A stretch of 64,000 nt of DNA from Gammaproteobacteria bacterium (GTDB lineage: Bacteria; Pseudomonadota; Gammaproteobacteria; SZUA-152). The stretch's first letter is position 1; every line of letters starts with the position of its first letter. The position numbers and the translations under genes were made by a program. This document shows, in pieces, positions 1 to 11,028 of the stretch. The notes under the pieces are model-generated. The model made no database searches. It saw nothing but the letters and a program-made list of their open reading frames with translations, and was not told the DNA's origin. Location: positions 189,293 through 253,292 of the forward strand of contig JAVVEP010000002.1 of the NCBI GenBank assembly GCA_032250735.1, given 5' to 3'.

Positions 1-1
1 T

Positions 2-1393
2 TTATTACAAAAACTTCTGCGTGAAATTGGCTCGGGTAATGTCGATCATCGCATTCACCAGCTGGATTTCTCTGATCAGAACGATGAGCCGGTGTTTCCC
101 TGGCTAGGTCAATCCGTTCAAGACCTCGAACATAATGATGCGATATTATTGATCGGATCGAATATCCGCAAGGATCAGCCCATTGCAGGCCATAGACTGC
201 GAAATGCGGCATTGCAGGGCGCCGCGGTGATGGTTGTCAATCAGATTGATTACGATTTCAATTTCCCCCTGCTGGCAAAGAAAATCGGCAGTCCGGTGAA
301 GCTTTTGAGTGAATTAGGCGCAATCCTGAAGGCTGTGTGCACGTTTACGTCGGTTGACCTACCTGCTGGACTGGCGGATCTGCTGGCGAATGTTTCCGTT
401 GATGACACGCATGAGACGATTGCACGTCAATTGCAGACCGCCAATAACGCTTCAGTACTCGTGGGGCACGATGCCTATGCGCATGCACATTTTTCGGCGA
501 TACGGGCAATGGCCGGCCAGATTGCGAAACTGACATCCAGCAAGCTGGGTTATCTGTCTGACGGCTGCAACAGCGCAGGGGCGAGTCTCGCGGGCGCTGT
601 ACCACATCGTGCTGCTGGCGGCGCTAATGCTGCGTTGAAGGGCAAAAATACCGGCGAGATGCTGGATGCCCAGCTGGCCGCGTATATTCTGATGGGCATC
701 GAGCCGGAAGTGGATTGTGCCAATCCATCGCGTGCGCTCGCGGCGGTGAATGCCGCAGATTTTGTTGTGGTACTGAATGCCTTCAGCAGCGACAAGATGA
801 AAGAGTATGCTGATGTGATCTTGCCGATATCACCTTTTTCGGAGACCTCGGGCACCTTTGTCAATGTGGAAGGTCGCTGGCAAAGTTTCGAAGCGGTTGT
901 TGAACCCCTGGGCGATGCCAGACCCGCCTGGAAAGTGTTGCGCGTACTGGGTAACTTGTTTGACTGCGACGGTTTTGACTATGTCTCAAGCCGGGATGTA
1001 CGCGAAGAACTGAAGTCACTGACGCAAAATGTGGTGCTGACGAATGACATGGAATGGCGCTGTCCTTCGACACTCGCTACCGATAGTCAGGGTATTGAAG
1101 GTATTTCGGATCAAAATATGTATGCCATCGACGGTCTTGTGCGCCGGGCAAACAGTCTGCAACAGGTTGCTCATGTCGATATGCAGGCAATCAGAGTCAA
1201 TCAGTCCGTAGCGACGACTGCGGGATTAACCGATGGGCAGCAGGCGAAAGCTAGGAAAAATAATATTGAAATAATTCTCCCGGTCGTCATCGATGATCGC
1301 GTGCCTGACAATAGTGCGTTGATGCCGGGAGTCACAACAGCCTCGCTTATGCACGGCGCGTCGATAGGGGAAGTGACTTTATCGCGCGTTTGA
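2..1393 (+). CDS. nuoG: NADH-quinone oxidoreductase subunit G, 3' part
   Basis: This is the C-terminal part of the large peripheral-arm subunit of respiratory complex I. The reading frame is open from base 2 with no start, so the gene begins upstream of the window. The visible part is the molybdopterin-oxidoreductase-like region: GSGNVDHR near the left edge, LIGSNIRKDQP, and the late signature ILPISPFSETSGTF followed by NVEGRWQ, both typical of NuoG. The N-terminal [2Fe-2S] and [4Fe-4S] domains lie outside the window. It is followed 40 bases later by nuoH in normal nuo order. The first in-frame ATG in the window (92) is internal to the family domain and is not the start. Confidence 0.95.
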   Translation, partial: LLQKLLREIGSGNVDHRIHQLDFSDQNDEPVFPWLGQSVQDLEHNDAILLIGSNIRKDQPIAGHRLRNAALQGAAVMVVNQIDYDFNFPLLAKKIGSPVKLLSELGAILKAVCTFTSVDLPAGLADLLANVSVDDTHETIARQLQTANNASVLVGHDAYAHAHFSAIRAMAGQIAKLTSSKLGYLSDGCNSAGASLAGAVPHRAAGGANAALKGKNTGEMLDAQLAAYILMGIEPEVDCANPSRALAAVNAADFVVVLNAFSSDKMKEYADVILPISPFSETSGTFVNVEGRWQSFEAVVEPLGDARPAWKVLRVLGNLFDCDGFDYVSSRDVREELKSLTQNVVLTNDMEWRCPSTLATDSQGIEGISDQNMYAIDGLVRRANSLQQVAHVDMQAIRVNQSVATTAGLTDGQQAKARKNNIEIILPVVIDDRVPDNSALMPGVTTASLMHGASIGEVTLSRV

Positions 1394-1433
1394 ATGCTAA
1401 CGCATGATATGTGACAAAATTTGAGATACGTGA

Positions 1434-2519
1434 ATGCTTGAATCGATTGAATCAGCACTGAGTTTTTTACCGCCAGGTCTTGTGGCGATGATTGTTATCG
1501 TCGGCAAGATTCTGTTGCTGGTATTGCCCCTGATGGGTGCGGTAGCTTATCTGACCTTGGCTGAGCGGAAAGTTATCGGTTATATGCAGGTGCGTATCGG
1601 GCCGAATCGAGTAGGTCCACGAGGACTGTTGCAGCCGATTGCTGATGCCGTGAAATTGATGTTCAAGGAAACCATCTTTCCTGCCAACTCCAACCGGTTT
1701 TTGTTTATCGCCGCGCCTGTTTTAACCCTGGCGCCATCATTAGCCGCATGGGCCGTTGTGCCATTTAATGACACGCTGGTTATTTCCAACATTGACGCCT
1801 CAATACTCTACATCCTGGCAATGACATCCTTGGGTGTTTATGGCGTAATCATCGCAGGTTGGGCATCAAATTCGAAATACGCTTTTCTGGGCGCGCTGCG
1901 TTCCGCGGCGCAGATTGTGTCGTATGAAATCGCGATGGGTTTTGCGCTGGTTGGTGTCCTGATCGCTGCCGGCAGTTTGAATCTGGGGCAGATTGTTGAT
2001 GGACAGCGGGGCGACCTCGGTGTGCTCAACTGGTATCTGATTCCTTTGCTGCCATTGTTTATGGTGTATTTTATCTCCGGCGTAGCGGAAACCAACCGTG
2101 CTCCGTTTGATGTTGCGGAAGGTGAGTCTGAGATCGTTGCCGGTTTCCATGTTGAATATTCCAGCATGACATTCTCGGTTTTCTTCCTGGCGGAATACGC
2201 CAACATGATCTTGATTGCGTTGTTGACCTCGCTCATGTTCCTGGGCGGATGGTTATCCCCGCTGAACGGGATTCTTCCGGCGAGCCTATTGGCAGGTGAG
2301 GGGATAGTCAGCACCCTGCTGGGTGACGGTATCCATTGGCTGCTTGCCAAGACATCCTTCTTCCTGTTTCTGTTTTTATGGTTCCGGGCGACGTTTCCTC
2401 GTTATCGCTATGACCAGATTATGCGCCTGGGCTGGAAGGTGTTTATCCCGATCACCATTGTCTGGTTGTTGGTGGTTGCCGCCCTGGTCGTTGCACATAT
2501 CGGCCCATGGTTTGATTGA
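1434..2519 (+). CDS. nuoH: NADH-quinone oxidoreductase subunit H
   Basis: Membrane subunit of complex I at the junction with the peripheral arm, forming much of the quinone-binding chamber. The 361-residue length is normal for the family. The signature [20 protein letters not shown] is present near residues 43-62, followed by the [12 protein letters not shown] segment. The acidic loop [19 protein letters not shown], which lines the quinone site, is intact near residues 225-245. About eight hydrophobic segments are visible. It sits between nuoG and nuoI, so it is transcribed with the rest of the operon. No unusual residues were noticed. Confidence 0.97.
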   Translation: MLESIESALSFLPPGLVAMIVIVGKILLLVLPLMGAVAYLTLAERKVIGYMQVRIGPNRVGPRGLLQPIADAVKLMFKETIFPANSNRFLFIAAPVLTLAPSLAAWAVVPFNDTLVISNIDASILYILAMTSLGVYGVIIAGWASNSKYAFLGALRSAAQIVSYEIAMGFALVGVLIAAGSLNLGQIVDGQRGDLGVLNWYLIPLLPLFMVYFISGVAETNRAPFDVAEGESEIVAGFHVEYSSMTFSVFFLAEYANMILIALLTSLMFLGGWLSPLNGILPASLLAGEGIVSTLLGDGIHWLLAKTSFFLFLFLWFRATFPRYRYDQIMRLGWKVFIPITIVWLLVVAALVVAHIGPWFD

Positions 2520-2571
2520 TGGTGTTTTTAATGAATGACTGTAGGCGTAATGATTTCGGGATGAATTGTTT

Positions 2572-3060
2572 ATGACATCAATTTCGAACTATTTTAAGAG
2601 CCTTATCCTGGCCGAACTATTCCGGGGGCTGCTGCTCACGGGCAAGTATTTCTTCCGCAAAAAAATCACGGTGCAGTATCCGGAAGAAAAAACGCCTATG
2701 TCACCACGCTTCCGGGGACTGCATGCACAGCGCCGTTACCCCAATGGCGAGGAGCGCTGCATTGCCTGCAAACTGTGTGAGGCAGTGTGTCCGGCCCTGG
2801 CCATCACCATTGATTCAGAAGAGCGAGACGATGGCACACGCCGCACAACCCGCTATGACATTGATCTGACCAAATGTATTTTTTGTGGATTCTGCGAAGA
2901 GGCCTGCCCGGTCGACGCGATTGTTGAAACGCGTCATTTTGAGTATCACGGAGAAGAGAAGGGTGATCTTTATATGACGAAAGACAAACTTCTCGCTGTC
3001 GGTGACAAAATGGAAAAACAGATTGCCGCAGACCGTGCCAGTGATGCGCGTTACCGCTAG
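2572..3060 (+). CDS. nuoI: NADH-quinone oxidoreductase subunit I, two [4Fe-4S] clusters
   Basis: Peripheral-arm subunit that passes electrons through two tetranuclear iron-sulfur clusters towards N2 and quinone. Two complete ferredoxin motifs are visible: [16 protein letters not shown] and [17 protein letters not shown]. About 162 residues from the ATG at 2572, a normal length. An in-frame TTG lies six bases upstream (2566), but the ATG is preferred because the N-terminus then reads [16 protein letters not shown], as in relatives. The spacer after nuoH is short and the next gene is nuoJ. Confidence 0.96.
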   Translation: MTSISNYFKSLILAELFRGLLLTGKYFFRKKITVQYPEEKTPMSPRFRGLHAQRRYPNGEERCIACKLCEAVCPALAITIDSEERDDGTRRTTRYDIDLTKCIFCGFCEEACPVDAIVETRHFEYHGEEKGDLYMTKDKLLAVGDKMEKQIAADRASDARYR

Positions 3061-3114
3061 TCGTCACCGAATCGATTAATAACCTATAAAAACATAAAGC
3101 AAGAATCTATCAAT

Positions 3115-3741
3115 ATGGGATTAGAACAAATCATTTTTTATGTGTTTGCAGCGATACTCATCGGGTCCGCAACCCTGGTGGTGACATTGCGCAATCCCGT
3201 TTTTTGCGCGCTGGCATTGGTGCTCGCATTCTTTACCAGTGCCGGACTCTGGATAATGCTGGAGGCGGAATTTCTCGCCCTGACCTTGATACTGGTCTAT
3301 GTCGGTGCGGTTATGGTGTTGTTCCTGTTTGTGGTGATGATGCTTGATATCAACCTGACGGTACTGCGCGAAGGCTTTGCCCGATATCTGCCGCTGGGTC
3401 TGGTGGTTGCCATTATTCTGGTGGCAGAGCTGGCCTTGATTGTCGGACCGGAACAGTTCGGTCTGGAAGCGATGCCTGCACCGGCGGCTCATCCCGAGGG
3501 TTATAGCAATACCAAAGAAATTGGTTCTGTTCTCTATACCGTCTATCTGTACCCGTTCGAGATTGCTGCCGTGATTCTGGTGGTGGCGATTGTGGCGGCG
3601 ATATCGTTGACACTGCGTCGTCGCACTACACGCGAGTTTATGAAACCTGAGGCGCAGGTGGCAGTACGGCGCAAAGATAGGGTACGACTGGTGAAAATGT
3701 CGTCAGAACCCACAGAAATAACGAATAAAACAGCCGAATAA
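3115..3741 (+). CDS. nuoJ: NADH-quinone oxidoreductase subunit J
   Basis: Membrane-arm subunit of complex I. The 208-residue protein has five hydrophobic segments. The conserved region [20 protein letters not shown] near residues 56-75 contains the TM3 pi-bulge seen in NuoJ proteins. The C-terminal tail is hydrophilic and rich in Arg, Lys and Glu, extending past the last membrane helix. It lies between nuoI and nuoK, with 20 bases before the nuoK start. Confidence 0.95.
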   Translation: MGLEQIIFYVFAAILIGSATLVVTLRNPVFCALALVLAFFTSAGLWIMLEAEFLALTLILVYVGAVMVLFLFVVMMLDINLTVLREGFARYLPLGLVVAIILVAELALIVGPEQFGLEAMPAPAAHPEGYSNTKEIGSVLYTVYLYPFEIAAVILVVAIVAAISLTLRRRTTREFMKPEAQVAVRRKDRVRLVKMSSEPTEITNKTAE

Positions 3742-3761
3742 TTCCTGTCTCCGGGGGGAGC

Positions 3762-4067
3762 ATGATTTCAATTTCTCATTTTCTAGTGCTGGGCGCGATC
3801 CTGTTTTGTATCAGCGTGGCCGGCATATTTCTGAACCGGAAAAATATCATTATCCTGCTAATGGCAATCGAGATTATGCTGCTGGCGGTTAATATGAATT
3901 TTGTCGCCTTTTCGCACTATCTTGGCGATATTGCCGGACAGGTATTTGTGTTTTTCATTCTGACTGTTGCAGCGGCGGAGGCAGCCATCGGTCTCGCGAT
4001 TCTGGTCGTGTTGTTTCGCAATCGTCGCACCATAAATGTTGAAGAACTGGATTCCCTTAAAGGGTAG
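3762..4067 (+). CDS. nuoK: NADH-quinone oxidoreductase subunit K
   Basis: Small three-helix proton-channel subunit of complex I, 101 residues, the usual length. The conserved acidic residues sit in [20 protein letters not shown] and in [15 protein letters not shown], matching the two membrane glutamates essential in the family. A very strong ribosome-binding sequence, GGGGGGAGC, directly precedes the ATG. It is followed 17 bases later by nuoL. Confidence 0.97.
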   Translation: MISISHFLVLGAILFCISVAGIFLNRKNIIILLMAIEIMLLAVNMNFVAFSHYLGDIAGQVFVFFILTVAAAEAAIGLAILVVLFRNRRTINVEELDSLKG

Positions 4068-4084
4068 CGCGGAGCTTTTTGATA

Positions 4085-6037
4085 ATGGAAAAAATTTACC
4101 TGACCATTGCTCTGGCCCCGCTTGCAGGCGCGATCCTGGCCGGCTTTTTTGGCCAGAAGATTGGTCGCTCCGGCTCTCACTGGGTCACTAGCATCGGCGT
4201 TGCCATTTCCTTTGTGCTATCCGTCTTTGTCTTTAAGGATGTGATTGTTGATGGCGCCGCAGTGTTTAATGCCACCGTGTACACCTGGGCGGTGAGTGAC
4301 GGCATTCAGTTTGAAGTCGGCTTTCTGGTGGATTCATTAACCGCGGTTATGCTTGTCGTGGTCACCTTTGTGTCACTGATGGTGCATATCTACACCATTG
4401 GCTATATGCAAGACGACGATGGCTACCAGCGTTTTTTCAGCTATATCTCGCTGTTCACGTTCTCGATGCTGATGCTGGTGATGTCCAACAACTTCATGCA
4501 GTTATTCTTCGGCTGGGAAGCGGTGGGCCTGGTGTCATACCTTCTTATCGGCTTCTGGTTTAAGCGCGAAACGGCAATCTATGCAAACATGAAGGCCTTC
4601 CTGGTCAACCGGGTCGGTGACTTTGGTTTTATATTGGGCATCGCCGCTGTGCTGATGTATTTCAATAGTCTGGATTACGCCGATGTATTCAAGGCAGCGC
4701 CGGCGATGGCTAACCTGACGATTGAACTGATTCCCGGCACGGAATGGTCTTTGATGACGGTGATTTGCATCTTGCTGTTTATCGGCGCCATGGGTAAGTC
4801 CGCGCAGGTACCCTTGCACGTATGGTTGCCGGATTCGATGGAAGGCCCCACGCCCATTTCCGCGCTGATTCATGCCGCCACCATGGTGACCGCAGGTATC
4901 TTTATGGTTGCCCGGATGTCGCCCTTGTTCGAGTTGTCCGAAACGGCATTGAGTTTTGTACTGGTGATCGGTGCGATTACGGCCTTGTTTATGGGCCTGC
5001 TGGGCATCATCCAGAACGACATCAAACGCGTTATTGCCTACTCCACGTTGTCACAGCTGGGTTACATGACGGTGGCCCTCGGCGTGTCGGCCTATGCGGC
5101 CGGTATCTTCCACCTGATGACGCATGCTGCCTTCAAGGCACTGTTATTCCTCGGCGCCGGTTCTGTGATTATCGCCATGCACCACAAGCAGGACATCCGC
5201 GAAATGGGCGGACTCCGCAAATATATGCCCGTCACTTACATATGTATGTTGATTGGTTCCTTGGCACTGATCGGTTTCCCTGGCTTCGCCGGCTTCTTTT
5301 CCAAGGATGCCATTATCGAAGCGGTGCATGCCTCGACAATTCCCGGTTCAAGCTTTGCCTACTTCGCAGTCGTGGCCGGGGTATTCATCACTGCCTTCTA
5401 TAGCTTCCGCATGTTCTTCCTGGTTTTCCATGGCAAAGAACGCATGGACCACCACACCCGGGAACATCTGCACGAATCACCCAAGGTGGTCACCGTCCCC
5501 TTGATGCTATTGGCAATCCCATCGGTGCTGGCCGGTGCGTTTTATATCGAACCGATGTTGTTCGGCGATCTGTTTGCGGATGCCATTTTCGTCAAGCCGG
5601 AACACGATGTGCTGGCGACAATAGGGGAGCACTACACCGGCATCGGCGGCTTTTTGTCACACGGTGTGATGGCGTTTCCGTTCTGGCTGTCGTTGGCGGG
5701 ACTGGGACTGGCGGCCTTCTTCTATCTCAAACGCCCGGATATCCCGGCCATGATCAAGGACAAATTCTCGCTCGTGTACACCGTGCTGGGTCGTAAATAT
5801 GGCTTTGACGATTTCTACGACACCTTTTTCGCCGGTGGCGCACGTCGACTGGGTCAGCTGCTGTGGAACTTCGGCGACATGAAATTGATCGATGGCCTGA
5901 TGGTGAACGGCACCGCCAGGGGCATAGGCTGGGTCTCCGGTAAGATCCGTGCAGCACAGACCGGGTATTTGTATCATTACGCGTTTGTGATGATTATCGG
6001 CCTGGTGGCAATGGTTAGCTGGATATCGATCGCCTGA
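4085..6037 (+). CDS. nuoL: NADH-quinone oxidoreductase subunit L, antiporter-like
   Basis: Distal proton-pumping subunit of complex I. About 650 residues with many membrane helices. Family signatures are GWEAVGLVSYLLIGFW, NRVGDFGF, GAMGKSAQVPLHVWLPDSME and the histidine region ALIHAATMVTAG. The C-terminal part includes the long lateral helix and final membrane helix expected of NuoL. The ATG at 4085 is preferred over the in-frame TTG at 4079 because GGAG at 4071-4074 is correctly spaced from the ATG and too close to the TTG. About 100 gene-free bases follow before nuoM. Confidence 0.96.
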   Translation: MEKIYLTIALAPLAGAILAGFFGQKIGRSGSHWVTSIGVAISFVLSVFVFKDVIVDGAAVFNATVYTWAVSDGIQFEVGFLVDSLTAVMLVVVTFVSLMVHIYTIGYMQDDDGYQRFFSYISLFTFSMLMLVMSNNFMQLFFGWEAVGLVSYLLIGFWFKRETAIYANMKAFLVNRVGDFGFILGIAAVLMYFNSLDYADVFKAAPAMANLTIELIPGTEWSLMTVICILLFIGAMGKSAQVPLHVWLPDSMEGPTPISALIHAATMVTAGIFMVARMSPLFELSETALSFVLVIGAITALFMGLLGIIQNDIKRVIAYSTLSQLGYMTVALGVSAYAAGIFHLMTHAAFKALLFLGAGSVIIAMHHKQDIREMGGLRKYMPVTYICMLIGSLALIGFPGFAGFFSKDAIIEAVHASTIPGSSFAYFAVVAGVFITAFYSFRMFFLVFHGKERMDHHTREHLHESPKVVTVPLMLLAIPSVLAGAFYIEPMLFGDLFADAIFVKPEHDVLATIGEHYTGIGGFLSHGVMAFPFWLSLAGLGLAAFFYLKRPDIPAMIKDKFSLVYTVLGRKYGFDDFYDTFFAGGARRLGQLLWNFGDMKLIDGLMVNGTARGIGWVSGKIRAAQTGYLYHYAFVMIIGLVAMVSWISIA

Positions 6038-6137
6038 TGGTGTCGTTGTGATGCGCCTGTATTTCTCAGAACGCTCCATAAAAACCGTAAAAAAACAAAC
6101 TTAAAAACAGACGAAAAAGAATAAAAGGTTATTTTGC

Positions 6138-7655
6138 ATGCTGGCTGATTTGCCTCTCTTAAGCTTGGTAATATGGGCGCCCATTATTGGTGGCGTGTTG
6201 GTGCTGTTTGCGAGTAAAGAAGAGCAGGTGACCACGGCGAAGATACTCGCGCTTGCCGTCGCTGTCCTCACCTTCCTGCTCACCATCCCCTTGTACACGG
6301 GGTTTGACGTTTCCACCTACCAGATGCAGTTTGCTGAAAAGCTGAACTGGATACCTCTGTTTAATATCAATTATCACCTTGGTGTTGATGGTATCTCCAT
6401 GCCGTTAATCCTCTTGACCTCGTTCACCACGGTGCTGGTGGTGATTGCCGGCTGGGAGGTCATCAAGGTAAAAACGGCGCAGTACATGGCCGCCTTCCTG
6501 ATCATGGACGGCCTGATGATCGGCGTGTTCTCGGCGCTGGACTCGGTGCTGTTTTACGTCTTCTGGGAAGCGATGCTGATACCGATGTTTCTGATTATCG
6601 GTATCTGGGGTGGAGAGCGGCGAGTGTATGCCACCATCAAGTTCTTTATATACACCTTCCTGGGTTCCGTCTTCATGTTGGTCGCACTGATCTACATGTA
6701 TACCCAATCCGGCTCATTCGGCATTCTGGACTTCCACGATATCAAGCTTGGCATGACCGAGCAGACGCTGATCTTCATCGCCTTCCTGTTGGCCTTTGCG
6801 GTAAAGGTGCCGATGTGGCCGGTACACACCTGGTTGCCCGATGCCCACGTTGAGGCACCGACCGGCGGCTCAGTGATTCTGGCGGCAATCATGCTGAAAA
6901 TGGGTGCCTATGGTTTTGTGCGCTTCAGCATGCCAATTACCCCCGATGCCTCGCATGCCCTCGACTGGTTGATGATCACGCTGTCATTGATCGCAGTGGT
7001 GTATATCGCCTTCGTCGCACTGGTGCAAAGGGACATGAAGAAGCTGATCGCCTATTCATCCATCTCTCACATGGGTTTTGTGACCCTGGGCTTCTTTATA
7101 GTCTATTCGATCATCGACAACACCGGCAGCCCGCAGGGCGCCGCCATGGGCATCGAGGGCGCCCTGGTGCAGATGATTTCACACGGCTTTATTTCGGGCG
7201 CCCTGTTCCTGTGTATCGGCGTCATGTATGACAGAATGCACAGCCGTTTGATCGGTGACTACGGCGGTGTGGCTAACACTATGCCGGTGTTTGCCGCCTT
7301 CATGGTGTTCTTTGCCATGGCCAATGCGGGCCTGCCGGGCACGTCTGCCTTTGTCGGTGAGTTTTTCGTGATCCTGGCCTCTTACAAGGCCAACTTCTGG
7401 CTGGCCTTTTTGGCCGCCACCACCCTTGTGTTTGGCGCCGCCTACACACTGTGGATGGTGAAGCGGGTGATCTTTGGTGAGGTTGCCAATGACAATGTGG
7501 CTGCTCTCAAGGACATCAATAACCGCGAATTCTTTATCCTGGGAACACTTGCCGTTGCCGTGTTGGCGTTAGGTTTATGGCCGGCTCCTTTGCTTGATGT
7601 CATGCATGTCACCGTAGACCATCTTGTGCAACAAATCACACAATCGAAATTATAA
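6138..7655 (+). CDS. nuoM: NADH-quinone oxidoreductase subunit M, antiporter-like
   Basis: Proton-pumping membrane subunit of complex I, 505 residues. Signatures include [38 protein letters not shown], the channel segment [20 protein letters not shown] and [15 protein letters not shown]. Fourteen or so hydrophobic segments can be traced. The gene ends two bases before the nuoN start codon, so the two are probably translationally coupled. Confidence 0.97.
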   Translation: MLADLPLLSLVIWAPIIGGVLVLFASKEEQVTTAKILALAVAVLTFLLTIPLYTGFDVSTYQMQFAEKLNWIPLFNINYHLGVDGISMPLILLTSFTTVLVVIAGWEVIKVKTAQYMAAFLIMDGLMIGVFSALDSVLFYVFWEAMLIPMFLIIGIWGGERRVYATIKFFIYTFLGSVFMLVALIYMYTQSGSFGILDFHDIKLGMTEQTLIFIAFLLAFAVKVPMWPVHTWLPDAHVEAPTGGSVILAAIMLKMGAYGFVRFSMPITPDASHALDWLMITLSLIAVVYIAFVALVQRDMKKLIAYSSISHMGFVTLGFFIVYSIIDNTGSPQGAAMGIEGALVQMISHGFISGALFLCIGVMYDRMHSRLIGDYGGVANTMPVFAAFMVFFAMANAGLPGTSAFVGEFFVILASYKANFWLAFLAATTLVFGAAYTLWMVKRVIFGEVANDNVAALKDINNREFFILGTLAVAVLALGLWPAPLLDVMHVTVDHLVQQITQSKL

Positions 7656-7657
7656 TT

Positions 7658-9103
7658 ATGCAAACTAGTTTTCAGATGCCCAATTTAATGCCCGCGGTGC
7701 CGGAGATCTTTCTGCTCTCCATGACCTGTATTATCTTGCTCGCGGTTCCCTATCTTGCCGACAAAAACCGTATCTTTATCTACCTGATGACGCTGGCCAG
7801 CCTGGCAGTGACCGCAGCCCTGACCGTGGCCATGCACAACCCTGTGACGGTTTACACCTTCGATGGCTCATTTGTGAGCGATACCATGGGTGACGTACTG
7901 AAGATGTTTGTGTATCTGGTGTCTGCGGTCGTGTTTATCTATTCACGAAAATATTTGCTCGATCGAGCCATCTTCAAGGGCGAGTTTTACGTGCTGGGGT
8001 TGTTTGCCGTGCTCGGGATGATGGTGCTGATCTCGGCCCACAGCATGTTGACCATGTACCTCGGTCTGGAGTTGTTGTCACTCTCACTGTATGCACTGGT
8101 TGCCTTTCATCGGGACTCAAAGGATGCCACTGAAGCTGCCATGAAATATTTTATTTTGGGCGCCCTGGCCTCGGGCATGTTGCTGTATGGCATGTCGCTG
8201 TTATATGGCATAACCGGCACCCTTGATATCGGTGGGGTGCAGACCGCCATTGCGGGCCTGGAAGACTCCAAGAAAATGGTATTGGGGCTGGGTCTTGTAC
8301 TGGTGATTGTCGGCCTGGCCTTCAAGCTGGGCGCGGTTCCCTTTCATATGTGGATTCCCGATGTGTATCACGGGGCGCCAACGGCCGTCACCCTGTTTAT
8401 TGGCACCGCGCCGAAAATCGCCGCCTTCGCCATGGTCATGCGACTGCTGGTCGAAGGCCTGGGCGACATGCATGACCAGTGGCAGGATATTTTGATTATC
8501 ATGGCGGTGCTCTCGATGGCGATAGGTAATGTGATTGCCATTGCACAGGCGAACATTAAACGTATGTTGGCCTATTCGACGATCTCCCACGTAGGATTTC
8601 TATTGCTTGGCATACTCGCCGGTAGCCAGGTGGGTTATACCGCTTCCATGTTCTATGCCATCGTCTATGCGCTGATGGCGATGGGCGGATTTGGGATGGT
8701 CATCCTGCTGAGCCGGGCGGGTTTTGAGGCCGATCAGCTATCGGACTTCAAGGGACTTAGCCAGCGCAGCCCCTGGTTTGCGTTCATTATGATGATTCTG
8801 ATGTTCTCCATGGCCGGTGTGCCGCCGACTATTGGCTTCTACGCGAAATTTGCCGTGTTGCAGGCGGTGGTGGATGTCGGCCTGACATGGCTGGCGGTGA
8901 CGGCGGTGATCTTTTCGATTATCGGCGTATTTTATTACCTGCGTATCGTCAAGCTCATGTACTTCGACAAACCTGAAGATACCCAGCCGATTGAATCGTG
9001 CACCGATATGAAACTGGTTTTATCCGCCAATGGTCTCGGTGTCCTGTTGCTTGGGCTGGCCCCCGGCAGTCTGATGGCTATGTGTGCCGCGGCGATAGGT
9101 TAG
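7658..9103 (+). CDS. nuoN: NADH-quinone oxidoreductase subunit N, antiporter-like
   Basis: Third antiporter-like subunit of the complex I membrane arm and last gene of the nuo operon here. 481 residues. Signatures are [18 protein letters not shown], the lysine-containing [20 protein letters not shown] and [17 protein letters not shown]. The gene is convergent with moeA, with 87 bases between their stop codons. No convincing intrinsic terminator was found there: there is a short T run just after the stop but no stable stem before it. Confidence 0.97.
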   Translation: MQTSFQMPNLMPAVPEIFLLSMTCIILLAVPYLADKNRIFIYLMTLASLAVTAALTVAMHNPVTVYTFDGSFVSDTMGDVLKMFVYLVSAVVFIYSRKYLLDRAIFKGEFYVLGLFAVLGMMVLISAHSMLTMYLGLELLSLSLYALVAFHRDSKDATEAAMKYFILGALASGMLLYGMSLLYGITGTLDIGGVQTAIAGLEDSKKMVLGLGLVLVIVGLAFKLGAVPFHMWIPDVYHGAPTAVTLFIGTAPKIAAFAMVMRLLVEGLGDMHDQWQDILIIMAVLSMAIGNVIAIAQANIKRMLAYSTISHVGFLLLGILAGSQVGYTASMFYAIVYALMAMGGFGMVILLSRAGFEADQLSDFKGLSQRSPWFAFIMMILMFSMAGVPPTIGFYAKFAVLQAVVDVGLTWLAVTAVIFSIIGVFYYLRIVKLMYFDKPEDTQPIESCTDMKLVLSANGLGVLLLGLAPGSLMAMCAAAIG

Positions 9104-9190
9104 GCTTTTTTAAATCGCCAACTGTCGTTAGGGCGGATCGGCAGTGTGGCTGCCTCTGTTATACGGACACCCAATACCCGTTTGAAAAGT

Positions 9191-10456
9191 CTAGACCATT
9201 CCGGCAAAGGGCTGCACCCTGACGTAGTCGCCGACTTCCACCACACTGGTCTCCAGTGGCAACTCGATAAAGCAATTCGCCTTACTCATCGAGCTCAGGA
9301 TTCCCGATCCCTGGGCGCCCACGCTGCTGACCACCATCTCCCCATTGCTGTCGGTTGTTATCATGCCGCGCTGAAACTCAAGGCGTCCCGGGCGTTTTTT
9401 GAGCGGGCTGGCGGTCTTTAATAGCAGAAATTTCGGCACCACGTCTTCGATGCCCATCATGCGCAGAATGGCCGGTTGTACAAACTGGTAGAAGGTGACC
9501 ATCGCCGAGACGGGGTTGCCCGGTAGCCCAAAGAACTGGCAGGCCTCGATCTGTCCAAAGGCCAGTGGACGGCCGGGTTTCATGGCAATTTTCCAGAAAC
9601 CCACCTGGCCCAGTTTTTCCAGCGTTTCCTTGACGAAATCCGCTTCGCCCACGGAGACGCCCCCGGTGGTGATCAGTATATCCGCCTGTTCTGCGGCGCT
9701 GGTGAAGGCCGCTTCAATCAGCCCGCGATCATCGGGGATGACGCCCATATCGATAGCCTCAACCTCCAGCCGCCGCAGCATACCATCCAGGGTGTAACGA
9801 TTGCTGTCGTAAATCTGGCCATCGCCCAGGGCTTGTCCGACACTGCACAGCTCATCGCCGGTTGAGAAAAAGGCGACCCTGGGTTTTCGAAACACCGTCA
9901 CGGTTGCATCGCCGATGGAGGCCAGCATACCGATGTCAGCGGGGGTCAGACGCCGGCCGGGCACAAAGACCGTTTCACCGCTGGCGAGATCTTCTCCGGC
10001 CTGGCGTACGTTTTCGCCGGCTTTATGCGCCGGGGTAATGGTGATGCTGTTGTCATGACGTTGCACCTTTTCCTGCATGATCACGGTATCCGTACCCGCC
10101 GGCATTTTCCCACCGGTCATGATGCGCGCGCATTCACCGGAGGAAATGCGGATCGCCAGCGGCTTTCCCGCCATAACGCTGCCCACAACGGTCAGCTCCC
10201 GGGTCCCGTCGGTGGGGATGTCGGCGCCGCACATCGCATAGCCATCCATGGCGGAATTGGTATGGGCCGGCACATTGATGGATGATCTCACTGTTTCCGC
10301 GAGGACACGATTTAATGCCTCGCGAATGGGGAGCGTCTCCACCTCGGTAACGGGCTTGACCGTCTCGAGTATTTTATTGCGGGCCTGATCGACCGTCAGT
10401 GCATGGGTGTCGAATTCATCACAACAGCTGGCGGCGGGGGACGGTTGGTTGGTCAT
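9191..10456 (-). CDS. moeA: Molybdopterin molybdenumtransferase MoeA
   Basis: Inserts molybdate into adenylylated molybdopterin to complete the molybdenum cofactor. 421 residues. Typical elements in order: N-terminal PIREALNRVLAE, NSAMDGYAM near residue 67, TGGKMPAGTD, the MogA-like domain with FSTGDEL and TTGGVSVGEADFV, then FGLPGNPVSAMV and a C-terminal beta-barrel. It is the last gene of a leftward cluster mobA-mobB-moeA with gaps of one to seven bases, so all three are cofactor maturation genes in one transcript. No molybdoenzyme gene is seen in the window. Confidence 0.95.
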   Translation of the reverse strand: MTNQPSPAASCCDEFDTHALTVDQARNKILETVKPVTEVETLPIREALNRVLAETVRSSINVPAHTNSAMDGYAMCGADIPTDGTRELTVVGSVMAGKPLAIRISSGECARIMTGGKMPAGTDTVIMQEKVQRHDNSITITPAHKAGENVRQAGEDLASGETVFVPGRRLTPADIGMLASIGDATVTVFRKPRVAFFSTGDELCSVGQALGDGQIYDSNRYTLDGMLRRLEVEAIDMGVIPDDRGLIEAAFTSAAEQADILITTGGVSVGEADFVKETLEKLGQVGFWKIAMKPGRPLAFGQIEACQFFGLPGNPVSAMVTFYQFVQPAILRMMGIEDVVPKFLLLKTASPLKKRPGRLEFQRGMITTDSNGEMVVSSVGAQGSGILSSMSKANCFIELPLETSVVEVGDYVRVQPFAGMV

Positions 10457-10463
10457 GGTGATA

Positions 10464-11027
10464 TCAATCCTTGTCAGGGTGGTAATGGCTGGCGTCAGAC
10501 GTGGCTAGATTGAAATAGCGGATGATGAAGCGAAGAATCTGTTCGGCATCATTCAGATCCAGGCAGGGTAGTTCACACCCGGGTTCATCAGGGTCATCCG
10601 TGGCGATGGCGATGATGTCAGGATCAGCGGCCGCCAGCGACAGTCGATGGTGCGGCGCACGAAGCAGTTCAATCTTTGGAAAATGCTCCTGCTTGAAGCC
10701 TTCCACCAGGATAAGGTCTAGCTGATTCTGATCCAGATTCAGGAGCAGGCTGTTCAGGTCGACCTCATTAGCGTCACAACAGGATTCGGAAATCAGTGCC
10801 CATCGATACCTTGAGGCAATCAGCATCTGCTCGGCACCGGCCTTGCGCAGTTCGTAACTGTCCTTTCCCGGTGTGTCTATCTCAAAATCATGGTGGGAGT
10901 GTTTGATCACGGCAAGTCGAATATCTTTTGCCTTACACAGGGCGATCAGTGTTTTTAACAGCGTGGTCTTGCCGGTGCCGCTGGGGGCGACAAAGCCGAG
11001 AATCGGTATTGATGCATTGTCTAACAT
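10464..11027 (-). CDS. mobB: Molybdopterin-guanine dinucleotide biosynthesis adapter MobB
   Basis: GTP-binding adapter that helps MobA attach GMP to molybdopterin. The P-loop GFVAPSGTGKTTLLKTLI is at residues 11-28, followed by VIKHSHHDFEIDTPGKDS and the family sequence LDLILVEGFKQEHFPKIEL. 187 residues, slightly longer than the E. coli protein (about 170). It starts one base after the mobA stop and ends seven bases before the moeA start. Confidence 0.93.
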   Translation of the reverse strand: MLDNASIPILGFVAPSGTGKTTLLKTLIALCKAKDIRLAVIKHSHHDFEIDTPGKDSYELRKAGAEQMLIASRYRWALISESCCDANEVDLNSLLLNLDQNQLDLILVEGFKQEHFPKIELLRAPHHRLSLAAADPDIIAIATDDPDEPGCELPCLDLNDAEQILRFIIRYFNLATSDASHYHPDKD

Positions 11028-11028
11028 G

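Noticed and set aside
9104..9190. A terminator expected between convergent nuoN and moeA.
   Set aside because: There is a T run just after the nuoN stop but no stable stem before it.
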